A DNA stretch of 7,709 bases, from contig CALBMD010000230.1 in assembly GCA_937896265.1 (NCBI GenBank), positions 1 to 7,709 of the forward strand, in the 5' to 3' direction. The notes below the pieces were generated by a model. It was given only the letters and a program-made list of their open reading frames with translations, searched no databases and was not told where the DNA came from. A program made the position numbers and the translations under genes. Shown piece by piece: positions 6,730 through 7,709 of the stretch (the first letter of the stretch is position 1; each line of letters begins with the position of its first letter). The stretch comes from an uncultured Pseudomonadota bacterium. GTDB lineage: Bacteria; Bdellovibrionota_B; Oligoflexia; Oligoflexales; Bog-1112.

Positions 6730-7709
6730 ATTTTTTCTCCTTCTCAACAGACAGCGTCGCATCCATTTCAACAATTAGCTGCGTAGTATCGAGCTTAGCT
6801 AAATACTTATTGAATCCTGCCTTTAGGCCTTTATCAACGTCTTGGCGGCTACTTTTTGTTGTCAAAGCTAGCATGGGAAGGTGGCGCAGACGGGCATTAG
6901 CACGAACCTTTGCGGCTAGTTCTAAGCCAGTCATCTTGGGCATTTCTATATCTGATAAGATAGCTGCAAATTCGTTAGGATTTGATCTTTCTAATAGAGA
7001 GAGTGCTTCTGCCCCATTTTTCGTTATAGTAACGCGATATCCAGCATTAGCTAGTGTACTTTGAACGTGGCGTCGAAAGAACTCATTATCTTCAACAAAG
7101 AGAACGTGATGCGAAGATCTTGTAGTGTCAGCTTTCATTTTGAAAGCACTACCGAATGTGCTTTCGATGGCACCATAGGCGTCGATAATTACTACGACAC
7201 CGTCTGGGTGTAAAGCAGTGCCAAGGATGTTTGAACGATCTTTAATTTTGGCGTCGATCTCAACATCGATTCGAATCACATCTAAAATTGCATTCACCTG
7301 TATTCCAAAGCTGCGGTCTTGATAATCAATAACCACAACAGCAACTTTATCAATATTTGAAGGCGTTGCTGGTAGCTTCAATTTTTCTGCTAAATTCAAG
7401 AGAGGTAAGATAGAGTTGCGATAACGGATGACAGGTTGTGCTCCAGATTGTTCGATATGCTTAGATTCAAATTCTTCCAATCGATTTACTAAGCAAAGAG
7501 GGATAGCAAAGCGCCCAGGAGAGCCAATATCGATTAGAAGATATTCGTTGGCATCGTTTGCAATGTTTTGTTCATTATCAATATTTTTCTTTTCACAATT
7601 AAAACAATATTCGTATTTATAGTTTAATTTATTTTGCTTGATTATATCAAACATTTTAATATTCATTATAATATTAGAAGCCAAAGCCAGATTACATAAT
7701 AAATAATAC
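6719..7709 (-). CDS. cheA: CheA-type hybrid kinase, C-terminal part: CheW-like domain plus receiver (5' end uncertain or outside window)
   Basis: The frame is open to the window edge. Residue numbers here count from a TTG at 7684, which has no ribosome site. Residues 46-178 form a CheW-like domain with RFAIPLCLVNRLEEF (58-72), VIRYRNSILPLLNLAEKL (85-102) and ILGTALHPDGVVVIIDAY (153-170). This pattern is typical of the second CheW-like domain of CheA-REC hybrids, not of CheV. Residues 192-315 are a receiver with Glu198 and Asp199, phosphoacceptor Asp245 (ILSDIEMP), Thr275 and Lys297. In such hybrids the domain binds receptors or CheW, and the receiver may tune or drain kinase phosphate. The P1 and ATPase domains are not in the window. 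Residues 1-42 and the bases upstream come from DNA of about 19% G+C, against 42% just downstream, and read as a Lys/Asn/Tyr/Ile-rich stretch. This may be a linker within an intact CheA, or a junction where cheA lost its 5' part. A short CheV-like CheW-REC protein starting at ATG 7666 or 7654 is the alternative. The domain calls are firm; the gene's extent is not. Confidence 0.8.
   Translation of the reverse strand, partial: YYLLCNLALASNIIMNIKMFDIIKQNKLNYKYEYCFNCEKKNIDNEQNIANDANEYLLIDIGSPGRFAIPLCLVNRLEEFESKHIEQSGAQPVIRYRNSILPLLNLAEKLKLPATPSNIDKVAVVVIDYQDRSFGIQVNAILDVIRIDVEIDAKIKDRSNILGTALHPDGVVVIIDAYGAIESTFGSAFKMKADTTRSSHHVLFVEDNEFFRRHVQSTLANAGYRVTITKNGAEALSLLERSNPNEFAAILSDIEMPKMTGLELAAKVRANARLRHLPMLALTTKSSRQDVDKGLKAGFNKYLAKLDTTQLIVEMDATLSVEKEKKYGT
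6736..6742 (-). promoter_or_regulatory. ribosome binding site deciding the cheW start
   Basis: AAGGAGA, a near-perfect Shine-Dalgarno sequence, lies 6 nt before the ATG at 6729, within the 3' end of the upstream receiver-domain gene. It rules against the longer reading from 6774. Confidence 0.75.

Larger units (their letters stand above)
977..7709 (-). other. chemosensory operon (cheA end-cheW-mcp-cheB-unknown-cheY-cheR-hpt)
   Basis: Eight same-strand genes follow one another almost without gaps. In transcription order the junctions are: cheA end/cheW, 11-nt overlap; cheW/mcp, 12-nt gap; mcp/cheB, 10-nt gap; cheB/267-residue gene, 1-nt overlap (TAATG); 267-residue gene/cheY, 4-nt overlap (ATGA); cheY/cheR, 14-nt overlap; cheR/hpt, 4-nt overlap (ATGA). 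No internal terminator hairpin or convincing internal promoter was seen. The promoter probably lies right of the window. No terminator hairpin was found near 955-976 beyond the last stop, so the transcript end is undefined. The gene set is enough for reception, coupling, adaptation and output, apart from the CheA kinase core. Confidence 0.9.

Noticed and set aside
6730..6774. Longer start for CheW at 6774 (15 extra residues rich in Arg, Lys and Leu).
   Set aside because: The extension is out-of-frame translation of the upstream receiver gene. The ATG at 6729 has a strong ribosome site and gives a normal CheW N-terminus.
7641..7670. Two TATAAT-like boxes on the minus strand (7670-7665 and 7646-7641, the latter as TGATATAAT), as operon promoters.
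   Set aside because: The tract is about 19% G+C, so such hexamers are expected by chance. Neither has a matching -35 box, and transcription starting from the second would leave no ATG, GTG or TTG start with a ribosome site for the first gene.

Overview
The window is dominated by one tightly packed chemosensory gene cluster on the minus strand. It runs from the right edge leftwards to position 977. The genes, in transcription order, are: the C-terminal part of a CheA-type kinase (CheW-like domain plus receiver), cheW, a soluble chemoreceptor with two PAS domains, cheB, an unrecognised 267-residue protein, cheY, cheR and a stand-alone histidine phosphotransfer (Hpt) protein. Neighbouring genes either overlap by 1-14 nt or are separated by 10-12 nt. 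Every internal start I accept has a Shine-Dalgarno-like sequence, so co-transcription and translational coupling are very likely.

At the left edge, on the plus strand, lies the 3' end of an unrelated gene for a protein with degenerate ELWxxDGTxxGT-type repeats, probably a secreted or surface beta-propeller. It converges on the operon, with only 22 nt between the two stop codons (955-976). I see no RNA gene, mobile element, CRISPR array or long intergenic region.

How the parts should work together: the soluble double-PAS receptor would sense an internal cue such as redox state, oxygen or a bound cofactor. CheW would link it to CheA. CheR and CheB would methylate and demethylate it for adaptation. 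CheY would carry the output. The receiver fused to the CheA end, the separate Hpt protein and the 267-residue protein suggest a branched phosphorelay rather than a minimal CheA-CheY pair. No CheZ, CheC, CheX or CheD is visible here. The kinase core of CheA is also absent and would have to lie to the right of the window.

The organism looks like a Gram-negative bacterium with about 40% G+C. A CheA-REC hybrid, a BdlA-like receptor and ELWxxDGT-repeat proteins together fit the former Deltaproteobacteria or Bdellovibrionota, but this is a weak inference.

The most notable features are the sudden drop to about 19% G+C at the extreme right end, inside an open frame just before the CheA C-terminal domain, and the 267-residue protein, which seems to combine four degenerate helical repeats with a degenerate Hpt-like segment.
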